A DNA stretch of 64,000 nt. Source: Mycobacterium sp. OAS707 (lineage in GTDB: Bacteria; Actinomycetota; Actinomycetes; Mycobacteriales; Mycobacteriaceae). The position numbers were made by a program, and so were the translations under genes. This document shows positions 26,876 to 35,980 of the stretch, in pieces. Numbering within the stretch: the first letter of the stretch is position 1; each line of letters opens with the position of its first letter. Where the stretch lies: assembly GCF_014873705.1 (NCBI RefSeq), contig NZ_JADBDS010000002.1, forward strand, positions 1,364,001 through 1,428,000, written 5' to 3'. Below the pieces are notes generated by a model. That model had not been told where the DNA came from and searched no databases. It was given only the letters and a program-made list of their open reading frames with translations.

Positions 26876-27697
26876 ATGTCCACCTTCACTGACCGCACGC
26901 TCGTCGTCTCGGGCGGCAGTCGCGGCATCGGGCTGGCGATCGCAATCGGTGCCGCCAAGCAGGGCGCCAACGTCGTGCTGCTGGCCAAGACCGCCGAACC
27001 GCACCCCAAGCTGCCGGGCACCGTGCACACCGCCGTCGCCGACGTCGAGGCCGCAGGCGGCAAGGGCGTCGCGGTGGTGGGCGATGTCCGCAAGGAGGAG
27101 GACGTGCAGCGCGCCGTTGACACCGCGGTCGAGCACTTCGGCGGCGTCGACATCGTGATCAACAACGCCAGCGCGATCGCCACCGAGCCGACGGAACAGC
27201 TGTCCGCCAAGAAGTTCGACCTGATGATGGACATCAATGTCCGGGGCACGTTCCTGCTGACGAAAGCGGCGCTGCCGCACCTGCGTAGGTCGGTGAACGC
27301 GCATGTCGTGACGCTGGCCCCACCGCTGAACATGAATCCCTACTGGCTGGGCGCGCACCCGTCCTACACGCTGTCGAAGTACGGGATGACGCTGCTGTCG
27401 CTGGGCTGGGCCGCCGAGTATGCCGATACCGGCATCGGGTTCTCCTGCCTGTGGCCGGAGACGTATATCGCGACGTCGGCGGTGGCCAACCTCGCCGAGG
27501 GCAAGCTGATGTCCTCATCGCGCAGCCCGGACATCATGGGCGACGCCGCGGTCGAGATCCTGTCGCGTGCTCCTGCCGATGTGAACGGCAAATGCTTCAT
27601 CGACTCTGCGGTGCTGGCCGAAGCCGGTGTCACCGACCTTTCCAGCTACGGCGGCGGCGACGATCCCATCCTTGATATCTTCGTCGACAAGCCATGA
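26876..27697 (+). CDS. HSDL2-like SDR oxidoreductase with Ala at catalytic Ser position
   Basis: A 273-aa SDR with GGSRGIG near 13-19, NNASAI near 95 and YTLSKYGM as YxxxK. The segment APPLNMNPYWLGAHPSYTLSKYGM closely resembles HSDL2 proteins, which read SPPLNLNP, so the catalytic serine appears to be alanine here. ATG 26876 has CGAGGAGG upstream. It overlaps the next ligase gene by 4 bp and faces the mutase operon. HSDL2-type proteins are linked to fatty acid or sterol metabolism, but no defined substrate can be assigned. Confidence 0.85.
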   Translation: MSTFTDRTLVVSGGSRGIGLAIAIGAAKQGANVVLLAKTAEPHPKLPGTVHTAVADVEAAGGKGVAVVGDVRKEEDVQRAVDTAVEHFGGVDIVINNASAIATEPTEQLSAKKFDLMMDINVRGTFLLTKAALPHLRRSVNAHVVTLAPPLNMNPYWLGAHPSYTLSKYGMTLLSLGWAAEYADTGIGFSCLWPETYIATSAVANLAEGKLMSSSRSPDIMGDAAVEILSRAPADVNGKCFIDSAVLAEAGVTDLSSYGGGDDPILDIFVDKP

Positions 27698-29187
27698 GTA
27701 TTTCGTTGCTGCTGGAAATGGCAGCGTCGTCGAATCCGGACCGCACCGCGGTGGTTTCCGGCGAGATCCGGCTGACCACAAGTGAACTGAGCGACCTCGC
27801 CGACGGCGGCGCCGGGGTCATCGCGGCGTCCGGCGCCCAGCACGCGGCGTATGTCGGTACCGGTGGGGCGATGCTGCCGCTGCTGTTGTTCTCCTCGGCA
27901 CGCGCAGGGGTCGCCTTCACGCCGCTGAACTACCGACTCAGCGAGGACGGCCTGCGCCAGTTGATCGACCGGTTGCCGACGCCGCTGGTGATCGCCGACG
28001 ACGAATACCGCGATGTCGTCGCGGGCGCGGGCAAGCAGGTCCTCAGCTCCGACGAGTTCATCGACGCGGCCCGAACCGCAGACCCCGCCGCCGAATTCGC
28101 CGACCCTGACGACGTCGGCGTGGTGTTGTTCACCTCAGGCACCACATCGAAGCCCAAAGCCGTTGAGCTGACGCATAACAACCTGACCAGTTACATCACC
28201 GGTACCGTCGAATTCGATTCCGCCGAACCTTGCGATGCCGCCCTGATCTGCGTGCCGCCGTATCACATCGCAGGAGTCAGCGCAGCGCTGTCGAATCTCT
28301 ACGCGGGCCGAAAGATGGTCTATCTACAGCAGTTCGACGCCAACGAGTGGGTACGCCTGGTGCGCGACGAGGGTGTCACATCGGCCACCGTCGTGCCGAC
28401 CATGCTGGACCGCATCGTTTCGGTGCTCGAGACCGAACCGGTCGCCCTTCCGACCCTGCGCAACCTGGCCTATGGCGGTTCGAAGGTGGCACTTCCCTTG
28501 GTACGCAAGGCACTTGGTCTGCTGCCCCACGTCGGCTTTGTCAACGCCTACGGCCTCACCGAGACCAGTTCGACCATCGCGGTGCTCACCCCCGACGATC
28601 ATCGGGAGGCGCTGGCCGCAGCCGACGAAGCGGTCGCTCGTCGCCTGGGATCGGTTGGCCAACCGGTGCCCAGTATCGAGGTGCAGATCCGCGGCGAGGA
28701 CGGCAGCGTCCTCGGGCCGGGTGAAACCGGAGAGCTGTTCGTGCGTGGCGAGCAGGTTTCGGGCCGCTACACGGACATCGGTTCGGTGCTCGATGCGGAC
28801 GGCTGGTTCCCCACCAAAGACGTTGCCATGCTTGACGAAGGCGGCTACCTGTTCATCGGCGGTCGATCCGACGACACGATCATCCGCGGCGGCGAGAACA
28901 TCGCGCCCGCCGAGATCGAGGACGTCCTCGTCGAGCATCCCTCGGTGCGCGACTGTGTGGTCGTCGGTCCCGAGGATCCCGAATGGGGCCAGATCATCGT
29001 CGCCGTGGTGGTTCCCGCTTCGGGCGCCGCACCTGACCCTGACGAACTGCGCGAGCATGTGCGCGCGCAACTACGTGGATCTCGCACACCCGATCGGGTG
29101 GTGTTCCGCGACGAACTGCCGACGAACGCGACCGGCAAGGTGCTGCGCCGCGAACTGGTCGACGAATTCCAAAGGAGTCGAACATGA
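27694..29187 (+). CDS. Acyl-CoA synthetase (AMP-binding) 2
   Basis: A 497-aa ANL adenylating enzyme: P-loop LFTSGTTSKPKAVELTH, NAYGLTETSSTIAV, GWFPTKDVAMLDEGG, the hinge GRSDDTIIRGGENIAP and C-terminal NATGKVLRREL with the catalytic lysine. It makes an acyl-CoA from a free acid. It is cotranscribed with the HSDL2-like SDR and a 100-aa protein, overlapping both by 4 bp. Different sequence and length from the ligase at 20208, so the pathway probably activates two different acids. Confidence 0.92.
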   Translation: MSISLLLEMAASSNPDRTAVVSGEIRLTTSELSDLADGGAGVIAASGAQHAAYVGTGGAMLPLLLFSSARAGVAFTPLNYRLSEDGLRQLIDRLPTPLVIADDEYRDVVAGAGKQVLSSDEFIDAARTADPAAEFADPDDVGVVLFTSGTTSKPKAVELTHNNLTSYITGTVEFDSAEPCDAALICVPPYHIAGVSAALSNLYAGRKMVYLQQFDANEWVRLVRDEGVTSATVVPTMLDRIVSVLETEPVALPTLRNLAYGGSKVALPLVRKALGLLPHVGFVNAYGLTETSSTIAVLTPDDHREALAAADEAVARRLGSVGQPVPSIEVQIRGEDGSVLGPGETGELFVRGEQVSGRYTDIGSVLDADGWFPTKDVAMLDEGGYLFIGGRSDDTIIRGGENIAPAEIEDVLVEHPSVRDCVVVGPEDPEWGQIIVAVVVPASGAAPDPDELREHVRAQLRGSRTPDRVVFRDELPTNATGKVLRRELVDEFQRSRT

Positions 29188-29486
29188 TCAAGAACGGCAC
29201 CCGGCTGCAAAGCCAGGTCTGCGACACCCAGGTGATCGTTGTGCGCAGCGCCGACAGCCTGGACGATCTGCGAGCCGGCGGCGTGCCGATGGTGCCGCTC
29301 GACGCCGAAAAGTCAGCCGACGCCAAGTTGGACCCCGACTTTGCCGACGGCAACGTGATGGGCAAGCGCTACGTCGACGAGAACGGCGCCGAGGTGCTTG
29401 TCACCAAGGCCGGTGCGGGCACGCTGAGCATCGGTACCACCGCGCTGAATCTGAAGGAAGCCAAGCCGCTGCCTGCCAGCGACTGA
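29184..29486 (+). CDS. Conserved 100-aa protein of unknown function, coupled to acyl-CoA ligase
   Basis: A soluble 100-aa protein, MIKNGTRLQSQVCDTQVIVVRSADS at the N-terminus, with a single Cys and no membrane segment. The segment SADAKLDPDFADGNVMGKRYVDENGAEVLVTKAGAGTLSIG looks like a small beta-rich domain. The start overlaps the ligase stop by 4 bp, which argues for a real and functionally linked gene. I do not recognise the family. Confidence 0.75.
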   Translation: MIKNGTRLQSQVCDTQVIVVRSADSLDDLRAGGVPMVPLDAEKSADAKLDPDFADGNVMGKRYVDENGAEVLVTKAGAGTLSIGTTALNLKEAKPLPASD

Positions 29487-29498
29487 CACTATGGGCCG

Positions 29499-30947
29499 AT
29501 GAGGCCACGTAGCCTGGTCGTTCGATATGCGGCAGGCCTTGCGTTCGCCTACCTGCTGTCGGCTGCTGAGGTCGTCGCGATCGTCATATCGGTCAGCCGT
29601 GAAACGGTCCTCGAGGCGCAATCCGTCCTGAACGTCACGAATCTGATCGCGACCGCCGCGATCATCGTCGTCGGAACTCTCTCGGTCGGGCTGAGCGGCG
29701 TGGCATTGGTAGCTCGTGCACTCGGCCGCGCTGCGAATCCGCCAAAGACGCCCAACATCACCAGGCGGCAGTCCGCAATTCTGTTGACGCCGTGGGTCCT
29801 CGCAGCCGCGGTGATGATTCCCCTGAACGTCGACGCGGGCCTACGTGTGCTGATCCTGATTGTTTCAGCGATCATGTTCGGTTCCACCGCGACCGTATGC
29901 ACCGGGTTCCTGTTCACCCAGCGTGCTCTGCGCGCGTTGATGGTTGCCGCCACATGGGATTTGGAGCATGCGGAGCGAGCGCCTGGCGTTCGTGCCCGTT
30001 TGATATTGATGTGGACGATGTGTTCGGCGCTCCCGGGCGCCGGGATAGTCGTGCTGGTGATGTTGCGGGCCAACGGCTGGATCATTCAGCGCGACGCGCC
30101 AATTGAGGTGCCGGTGTTGGTGCTCGCATTGGTCGCCGTGGTGCTGGGCATGCGCGCGATGATTCTGGTCGCGTCGTCGATTTCGGATCCGATCCGCGAT
30201 GTCGTCGACGCAATGGCGGAGGTCGAACGCGGCCATCTCGGCGACAAAATCGAGGTGTATGAACGATCCGAACTCGGCCAACTACAGAGCGGGTTCAACC
30301 GCATGGTGGCGGGTCTGCAGGAACGCGACCGGCTGCGGGATCTGTTCGGCCGGCACGTCGGTGAAGAAGTCGTCCGTCGCGCGATCGAGGAACACGAGTC
30401 GGTATCGGAAGACGAGCGCGAGGTCGCGATCCTGTTCATCGATCTGGTCGGCTCAACGCAACTGGCGACGAAGCGCGAACCGCATCAAGTGGCCGCCGTG
30501 CTCAATGATTTCTTCCGCATCGTGGTCGCGCAGGTGGACAAGCGCGAGGGCTTGATCAACAAGTTCCAGGGCGATGCCGCGCTGGCGGTGTTCGGCGCAC
30601 CGCTGCACATCGACGATCCGGCGACCGCAGCCTTGGCCACGGCACGCGCTTTGGCCGACGAATTGCGGCTGCTTCTCGTCGACTTCGGAATCGGGGTATC
30701 CGCCGGGCCGGTCTTCGCGGGCAACATCGGAGCGGAAAACCGCTATGAATACACGGTTGTCGGCGACGCGGTCAACGAGGCCGCACGGCTGGCCGACCGG
30801 GCCAAGGACTTCGAGAGCCGGGTGTTGTGTTCGAGCGCCGCGATCGAGCGCGCCGATCAGGCCGAGCAGAGGTGCTGGAAGCTTCAGGGCTCGGAGCTGC
30901 TGCGCGGGCGATCAGAACTCACGCAGATCTCGGTTCCCGTTCGGTAA
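29499..30947 (+). CDS. Membrane adenylate cyclase (class III) with HAMP domain
   Basis: A 482-aa protein with about six membrane segments (residues 1-230), a HAMP linker ([25 protein letters not shown], about 230-280) and a C-terminal class III cyclase domain. [10 protein letters not shown] near 315 and [15 protein letters not shown] near 353 supply the metal Asp residues and substrate Lys; [11 protein letters not shown] near 421 supplies Asp, Asn and Arg. All key residues look intact, so it should make cAMP. Architecture matches the Rv1318c-Rv1320c and Rv3645 group, which lies near the syntenic block in M. tuberculosis. It begins 12 bp after the 100-aa gene; a functional link to the catabolic genes is not shown. 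Confidence 0.93.
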   Translation: MRPRSLVVRYAAGLAFAYLLSAAEVVAIVISVSRETVLEAQSVLNVTNLIATAAIIVVGTLSVGLSGVALVARALGRAANPPKTPNITRRQSAILLTPWVLAAAVMIPLNVDAGLRVLILIVSAIMFGSTATVCTGFLFTQRALRALMVAATWDLEHAERAPGVRARLILMWTMCSALPGAGIVVLVMLRANGWIIQRDAPIEVPVLVLALVAVVLGMRAMILVASSISDPIRDVVDAMAEVERGHLGDKIEVYERSELGQLQSGFNRMVAGLQERDRLRDLFGRHVGEEVVRRAIEEHESVSEDEREVAILFIDLVGSTQLATKREPHQVAAVLNDFFRIVVAQVDKREGLINKFQGDAALAVFGAPLHIDDPATAALATARALADELRLLLVDFGIGVSAGPVFAGNIGAENRYEYTVVGDAVNEAARLADRAKDFESRVLCSSAAIERADQAEQRCWKLQGSELLRGRSELTQISVPVR

Positions 30948-30993
30948 TCGCCAACTTGAGTTAGTTACCCGGCCCGAACGGGAATGCAAGGGC

Positions 30994-32331
30994 ATGTCGC
31001 CTGACGTCCGCACAAACGAGACCGGCCGCGCCGACCCGGGCCCCGAAGCCGTGCGTAGAGCGGTTCGCGGCGCGTCGATCGGCAACCTGGTGGAGTGGTA
31101 CGACTTCGCGGTCTATGGCTTCCTAGCGACCTACATCGCACAGAAGTTCTTCCCGCCCGGCAACGAGACCACGGCACTGCTCAACACTTTCGCGATCTTC
31201 GCGGCCGCGTTCTTCATGCGACCGCTCGGCGGATTCTTCTTCGGGCCGCTCGCTGACCGGATCGGCCGCCAACGGGTCCTGGCCCTTGTCATCTTGCTGA
31301 TGTCGGGCTCGACATTCGTCATCGGTCTCGTTCCCAGCTACGCCGTCATCGGCGTGGCGGCACCACTGCTGTTGCTGCTGCTGCGCTGCGTCCAAGGCTT
31401 TTCGGCGGGCGGCGAGTACGGCAGCGGCGCATGTTTCCTGGCCGAGTACGCACCCGACAAGCATCGCGGGTTCGTGGTGTCGTTCCTGGTTTGGTCTGTA
31501 ATCGTCGGATTCCTATTGGGATCGCTCACCGTCACCGGCCTCGAAGCGGTGCTTTCCGACGCCGCGATGGACCACTACGGCTGGCGGATTCCGTTCCTGA
31601 TCGCCGGCGTACTGGGTGCGGTAGGCCTCTACATCCGGCTGCGACTCGAGGACACACCGGATTTCGAGGCGCTCCGTGAGGGCGGAGAGGTGTCCGCCTC
31701 GCCGCTCAAAGAAGCGATCTCCTCGTCGTGGCGGCCGATCCTCCAGATCGCCGGACTCGTAGTGATTCACAACGTCGGTTTCTACGTCGTGTTCACTTTC
31801 CTGCCGAGCTACTTCACAAAGACCCTTGGCTTCACCAAGGTGGACGCCTTCGTCTCCATCGCCGTGGCCAGCCTCGTCGCGATCGTTCTGATCCCGCCCC
31901 TTGGCGCGCTGTCAGACCGGATCGGGCGCAAACCTCTGCTCATCACGGGGGCGGTCGGATTCGCAGTATTTGCCTATCCCCTTTTCCTGCTGCTGAATAC
32001 CGGCAACTTGGCCGCGGCGATCACCGCTCACGCCTGCCTGTCGGCGATCGAGTCGGTGTTCGTTTCCGCGTCGCTGGCGGCCGGCGCCGAACTGTTCGCC
32101 ACCAGGGTGCGCTCCAGCGGCTATTCCATCGGCTACAACCTCTCCGTAGCGGTGTTCGGCGGGACGGCGCCGTATGTCGCCACCTGGCTGGTGGCTCGCA
32201 CCGGCAACGACGTCGCGCCGGCCTACTACGTCATCGCCGCGGCCATCGTCTCGCTCGTCACCCTGCTCACCATGCGCGAAACCGCAGGCCGTCCGCTGCG
32301 GCAACTCGTATCCGTGGACGCCTCTAGGTGA
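30994..32331 (+). CDS. MFS transporter, metabolite:H+ symporter (MHS) family
   Basis: A 445-aa twelve-helix transporter. [16 protein letters not shown] near 30, [12 protein letters not shown] as the MFS loop 2-3 motif, [25 protein letters not shown] near 140 and [12 protein letters not shown] in the second half define the MHS (ProP, KgtP, ShiA) family. These import organic acids or osmolytes with protons. ATG 30994 is preferred; the frame upstream overlaps the cyclase gene. Next to a catabolic island it could import the growth substrate or an acid intermediate. Confidence 0.92.
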   Translation: MSPDVRTNETGRADPGPEAVRRAVRGASIGNLVEWYDFAVYGFLATYIAQKFFPPGNETTALLNTFAIFAAAFFMRPLGGFFFGPLADRIGRQRVLALVILLMSGSTFVIGLVPSYAVIGVAAPLLLLLLRCVQGFSAGGEYGSGACFLAEYAPDKHRGFVVSFLVWSVIVGFLLGSLTVTGLEAVLSDAAMDHYGWRIPFLIAGVLGAVGLYIRLRLEDTPDFEALREGGEVSASPLKEAISSSWRPILQIAGLVVIHNVGFYVVFTFLPSYFTKTLGFTKVDAFVSIAVASLVAIVLIPPLGALSDRIGRKPLLITGAVGFAVFAYPLFLLLNTGNLAAAITAHACLSAIESVFVSASLAAGAELFATRVRSSGYSIGYNLSVAVFGGTAPYVATWLVARTGNDVAPAYYVIAAAIVSLVTLLTMRETAGRPLRQLVSVDASR

Positions 32332-32390
32332 ACACCCGCAGTTCGTCGCAATAACACCGGCGCGCCGCCGACATGCAAAGATGCTGGGAC

Positions 32391-34769
32391 ATGCGAGTCG
32401 ACGGGCGGGACATCACCGTTTCGGGCAACTTGCTGCAACCGCTCACCCGGCGTACGAACGACATCCTGCGACTGGCCCTTGCGACGGTGTTCCTGGCTGC
32501 CGTCGTCACAAGCTCGCTGATCACCCGCTACGAATGGGTGACGCTCGAGAAGTCCATCTCCGAGATCGTCGGCGTGCTGACACCCACCCAGTCGAATCTG
32601 GTGTATCTGGTGTACGGCCTTGCGATCCTGGCACTGCCGTTCGCGATCCTGATCGGGTTGATCGTCTCTCGGCAGTGGAAGCTGCTTGCCGCGTATGCCG
32701 CCGCGGCGTTCCTGGCGTTCATTTCACTGTCGATCACCGGCAACGGCATCTCCGCGCCGCGATGGCATTTCGACTTGTCTGACCGGTTGGACACGCTGCT
32801 CTCGCAGTTCCTCGACGACCCGCGATGGATCGCGATGCTGGCCGCCGTGCTGACGGTTTCCGGGCCGTGGCTGCCCGCCCGGTGGCGGCGGTGGTGGTGG
32901 GCGCTGCTGCTCGCCTTTGTGCCGATTCACCTCGTGGTCAGCGCGGTGGTGCCGGCCCGCTCGCTGCTCGGTCTGGCGGTCGGTTGGTTCGTCGGCGCAT
33001 TGGTGGTGCTTGTGGTCGGGACGCCGGCACTCGAAGTGCCGCTCGACGGCGCGGTGCGCGCGCTGGCCCGGCGCGACTTCTTGCCGTCGACGCTGACCGT
33101 GGTGCGCCCCGCCGGCCGTGGACCGTTGCTGCTGTCCGCCAAGTCCGACGAGCCCGACGCGGTGGCCGTCGTCGAGATGTATGGCCCAAATCAGCGCAGC
33201 GGCGGGTTCATCCGCCAGTTCTGGCGTTGGCTGCGGTTGCGCAACCGCGAGACGGCGCCACTGCAGCCCTCCATGCGGCGCGCGGTCGAGCATCGCGCGT
33301 TGATGGCGATCGCGATCGGCGACCTGGGCGTCGCGAGCACGTCGACACTGGCGATGGCGCCGCTCGACCGCGGTTGGACGCTGTACGCACACACTCCGCC
33401 ATCCGGTACCCCGATCACCGATTGCCGCGACGACAACGACGCGGTCACGCGGGTGTGGGAATCGCTTCGCACCCTGCACAACTGCCAGATCTCCCATGGC
33501 GACCTACGCGGTAAGGAGATCAGGATCGACGGCGGCACCGCGCGCTTCGGCGGATTCGGCAGCGCCGAATTCGGTGCGACGGACGAACAGCTACAGGCAG
33601 ACGTCGCCCAGTTGCTCGTGACGACGACCGACTTGTACGGCGCTGAACCCGCGGTCACCGCGGCCGTCGACGTCTTCGGCAAGGGCCCGGTGTTGAGGGC
33701 GTCGCGACGACTGACCAAGTCCGCCATGCCAAGACGCATCCGCAAGTCGGTTGGCGATGTAGGCGCGGTGATGTCGGCCGCGCGTGACGAGGTGAAGCGT
33801 CAGACCGGGGCCGATCAGATCAAGTCCGAGACCATCACGAGGTTTACCCGCAGTCAGGTCGTCCGGCTGGTCTTGCTCGTCGCGCTGGTGTACGTCGCCT
33901 ACCCGTTCATCAGCACGGTGCCCGCGTTCGTCTCCGCGCTGAAGACGGCGAACTGGTGGTGGGCGTTGCTGGGCCTCGCGGTGTCGGCAACGACGTATGT
34001 CGGTGCGGCAGCGGCATTGTGGGCCTGCGCCGACGGGCTTGTCAGCTTCAAGAACCTCACCATCATGCAGGTGGCCAACACGTTCGCAGCGACCACCACA
34101 CCTGCCGGCGTGGGAGGCCTGGCGTTGTCCACGCGGTTTCTGCAGAAAGGCGGTCTTGGCGCGCTGCGTGCGACCGCGGCCGTCGCACTGCAACAGAGCG
34201 TGCAGGTCATCACCCACGTCGCGCTGCTGATCTTCTTCAGCGCCGTTGCGGGAGCCTCGGCCGATCTGAGGCACTTCGTCCCGTCCACCACGGTGTTGTA
34301 TCTGATCGCAGGCGTGCTGCTCGGGCTCGTCGGCACCTTTCTGTTCGTGCCAAAGCTGCGACGATGGTTGGCGACGGCGGTGCGGCCGCGCCTGGCGGAG
34401 GTGCTCGTCGACCTCGCGGAATTGGCGCGCGAGCCCAAGCGCCTCGCGATCATCGTGTTGGGTTGTGCTGCAACCACTCTCGGCATGGCGCTGACGTTGT
34501 GGGCCAGCATCGAGGCGTTCGGCGGCACCACATCGTTTGTCACGGTGACAGTCGTGACGATGGTCGGTGGCACACTCGCGTCGGCGGCGCCCACTCCCGG
34601 TGGCGTCGGCGCCGTAGAGGCGGCGTTGATCGGCGGTCTTGCCGCGTTCAGCGTGCCCACCGCCATCGCGGTGCCGTCGGTGCTGCTCTACCGCGTGCTG
34701 ACCTGCTGGCTGCCGGTGTTCCTCGGTTGGCCGATCATGCGATGGCTCACGGAAAAAGACATGATCTAG
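32391..34769 (+). CDS. Large UPF0104 (lysylphosphatidylglycerol synthetase TM-type) protein with kinase-like segment
   Basis: A 792-aa three-part membrane protein. Residues 1-200 form about six membrane helices. A soluble middle (about 225-470) contains NCQISHGDLRGKEI near 367 and GTARFGGFGSAEFG, resembling the catalytic loop and metal loop of protein or aminoglycoside kinases, but the expected Asp pattern is incomplete, so it may be a pseudokinase. The C-terminal third has seven or eight helices with TTTPAGVGGLALSTRFL and SAAPTPGGVGAVEAALIGGL, signatures of the UPF0104/flippase family. ATG at 32373 is an alternative start. Probably a lipid or glycolipid flippase; the exact role is unknown. 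Confidence 0.85.
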   Translation: MRVDGRDITVSGNLLQPLTRRTNDILRLALATVFLAAVVTSSLITRYEWVTLEKSISEIVGVLTPTQSNLVYLVYGLAILALPFAILIGLIVSRQWKLLAAYAAAAFLAFISLSITGNGISAPRWHFDLSDRLDTLLSQFLDDPRWIAMLAAVLTVSGPWLPARWRRWWWALLLAFVPIHLVVSAVVPARSLLGLAVGWFVGALVVLVVGTPALEVPLDGAVRALARRDFLPSTLTVVRPAGRGPLLLSAKSDEPDAVAVVEMYGPNQRSGGFIRQFWRWLRLRNRETAPLQPSMRRAVEHRALMAIAIGDLGVASTSTLAMAPLDRGWTLYAHTPPSGTPITDCRDDNDAVTRVWESLRTLHNCQISHGDLRGKEIRIDGGTARFGGFGSAEFGATDEQLQADVAQLLVTTTDLYGAEPAVTAAVDVFGKGPVLRASRRLTKSAMPRRIRKSVGDVGAVMSAARDEVKRQTGADQIKSETITRFTRSQVVRLVLLVALVYVAYPFISTVPAFVSALKTANWWWALLGLAVSATTYVGAAAALWACADGLVSFKNLTIMQVANTFAATTTPAGVGGLALSTRFLQKGGLGALRATAAVALQQSVQVITHVALLIFFSAVAGASADLRHFVPSTTVLYLIAGVLLGLVGTFLFVPKLRRWLATAVRPRLAEVLVDLAELAREPKRLAIIVLGCAATTLGMALTLWASIEAFGGTTSFVTVTVVTMVGGTLASAAPTPGGVGAVEAALIGGLAAFSVPTAIAVPSVLLYRVLTCWLPVFLGWPIMRWLTEKDMI

Positions 34770-35518
34770 GGCTTGGCGAATCCCGCTGCGGTGAGAGTCT
34801 TTTGGCCCGCCTCACCCGTGACGAGGTCGACGAACTTGCGTGCCAGTTCCTGGCTCTTGGATTGTTTCAGCACCGCGATCGGATACATATTGACGGCGCC
34901 TGCGGCCTCGGGAAAGGGCACCTCGGCGACCTTGTCTTCCGCGCCTTTGGCGTCGGTGACGTACACGAGGCCGGCATCGGCTTGCCCGGTTTCCACCTTG
35001 TTCAGCACATCGGTGACGGCCGACTCCTCGCTCACGGGATTCAGCTTGACTCCGGTGGACTGTTCCACCTTCTGAGTCGCCGACCCACACGGCACCTGCG
35101 GCGCGCACACCACCACGTTGAGTCCTTGCCGCGTCAGGTCTTTGAACGAGGTGATCTTCTTCGGGTTGCCGGGTGCGACGGCAATCGTGAGGGTGTTGGA
35201 GGCGAAGTTGACCGGGTTGTCTGTCAGCAGACCCGCCTGCGCTGCCTTGTCCATGTTCTTGGTGTCGGCCGAGGCGAACACGTCGGCCTGTGCGCCCTGG
35301 GTCAGCTGGGTGACCAGATCCGACGAGCCCGCGAACGAGAATTCCACTGAGCTGCCGGGGTTTTGGGTTTTGAATTGCTCGCCGAGATCAGTGAAGGTCG
35401 TCTTCAGGGAGGCCGCGGCGAACACGACGATCTTTGTGTTCGAGGCCGCAGGCTGTTCGGTGGAGGTGCAGCCGCTGATCAGAAGTAGTGTCAGCGCGGC
35501 AGTCGCCAGCCGCCTCAA
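34766..35518 (-). CDS. modA: Molybdate ABC transporter substrate-binding lipoprotein ModA
   Basis: A 250-aa periplasmic binding protein with an N-terminal lipoprotein signal (LRRLATAALTLLLISGC, Cys as lipid site) then VVFAAASLK, FAGSSDLVTQLTQGAQADVFASAD, typical oxyanion-binding Ser motifs of ModA, and SEESAVTDVLNKVETGQADAGLVYVTDA. Start is TTG 35518 with GGAGGG nearby, overlapping the HTH-TOBE stop by 4 bp (TTGA). It binds molybdate or tungstate outside the membrane. No modB or modC follows; the gene ends at the converging UPF0104 stop. Confidence 0.9.
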   Translation of the reverse strand: MRRLATAALTLLLISGCTSTEQPAASNTKIVVFAAASLKTTFTDLGEQFKTQNPGSSVEFSFAGSSDLVTQLTQGAQADVFASADTKNMDKAAQAGLLTDNPVNFASNTLTIAVAPGNPKKITSFKDLTRQGLNVVVCAPQVPCGSATQKVEQSTGVKLNPVSEESAVTDVLNKVETGQADAGLVYVTDAKGAEDKVAEVPFPEAAGAVNMYPIAVLKQSKSQELARKFVDLVTGEAGQKTLTAAGFAKP

Positions 35519-35922
35519 GATTGCCCTCCGGTGGTTTCGACGATCACGGTGGTGGCCTTGACGACGGCGACGGCGACGCTGCCCGGCTCGAGTCCCAATT
35601 CGCGAACCGCGTCCGCGCTCATCAGCGAGACGACGGTGAAAGGCCCGCACTGCATTTCGACCTGCGCCATGACCTTGTCGGCGATGACCTTGGTGACCAG
35701 TCCGGCGAAGCGGTTGCGCGCAGAGCTGGCGATGGTCAGTGGATCCTTGGGCGCCGCAGCCGCGTTCGCGCTCGCGAACTTGGCCAGCACGTCACCGGCG
35801 ATGACCTTGCGGCCTGATTCGTCGAGTGTCGCCGTCAGACTGCCTTCGTCAATCCAGCGCCGCACGGTGTCGTCGCTGACACCGAACAGTTCGGCTGCCT
35901 CACGCACACGAATGAATGCCAC
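35515..35922 (-). CDS. HTH-TOBE (Mop domain) molybdate-responsive regulator
   Basis: A 135-aa protein: an excisionase/MerR-type helix-turn-helix (IRVREAAELFGVSDDTVRRWIDEG, residues 3-28) joined to a TOBE/Mop domain (SARNRFAGLVTKVIADKVMAQVEMQCGPFTVVSLMS, residues 67-102). Mop domains bind molybdate or tungstate, so it probably senses molybdate and controls modA, with which it overlaps. Two copies of ATCCGCAAATGCG lie just upstream of its start and could be its binding sites. Confidence 0.88.
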   Translation of the reverse strand: MAFIRVREAAELFGVSDDTVRRWIDEGSLTATLDESGRKVIAGDVLAKFASANAAAAPKDPLTIASSARNRFAGLVTKVIADKVMAQVEMQCGPFTVVSLMSADAVRELGLEPGSVAVAVVKATTVIVETTGGQS

Positions 35923-35933
35923 GGCGGCATCTT

Positions 35934-35946
35934 ATCCGCAAATGCG
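35934..35946. promoter_or_regulatory. Operator-like repeat 1 ATCCGCAAATGCG
   Basis: Direct copy of the motif at 35965, 12 bp upstream of the HTH-TOBE start codon. Right arm imperfect (GCGTTC instead of GCGGAT). Confidence 0.55.
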
Positions 35947-35964
35947 TTCGTAAGACCTAGTTTG

Positions 35965-35980
35965 ATCCGCAAATGCGGAT
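35965..35980. promoter_or_regulatory. Operator-like palindrome 2 ATCCGCAAATGCGGAT
   Basis: Perfect 6-4-6 inverted repeat 31 bp from copy 1, ending at the amidohydrolase stop. It may be a regulator site, a terminator stem for the upstream amidohydrolase, or both. Confidence 0.5.
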
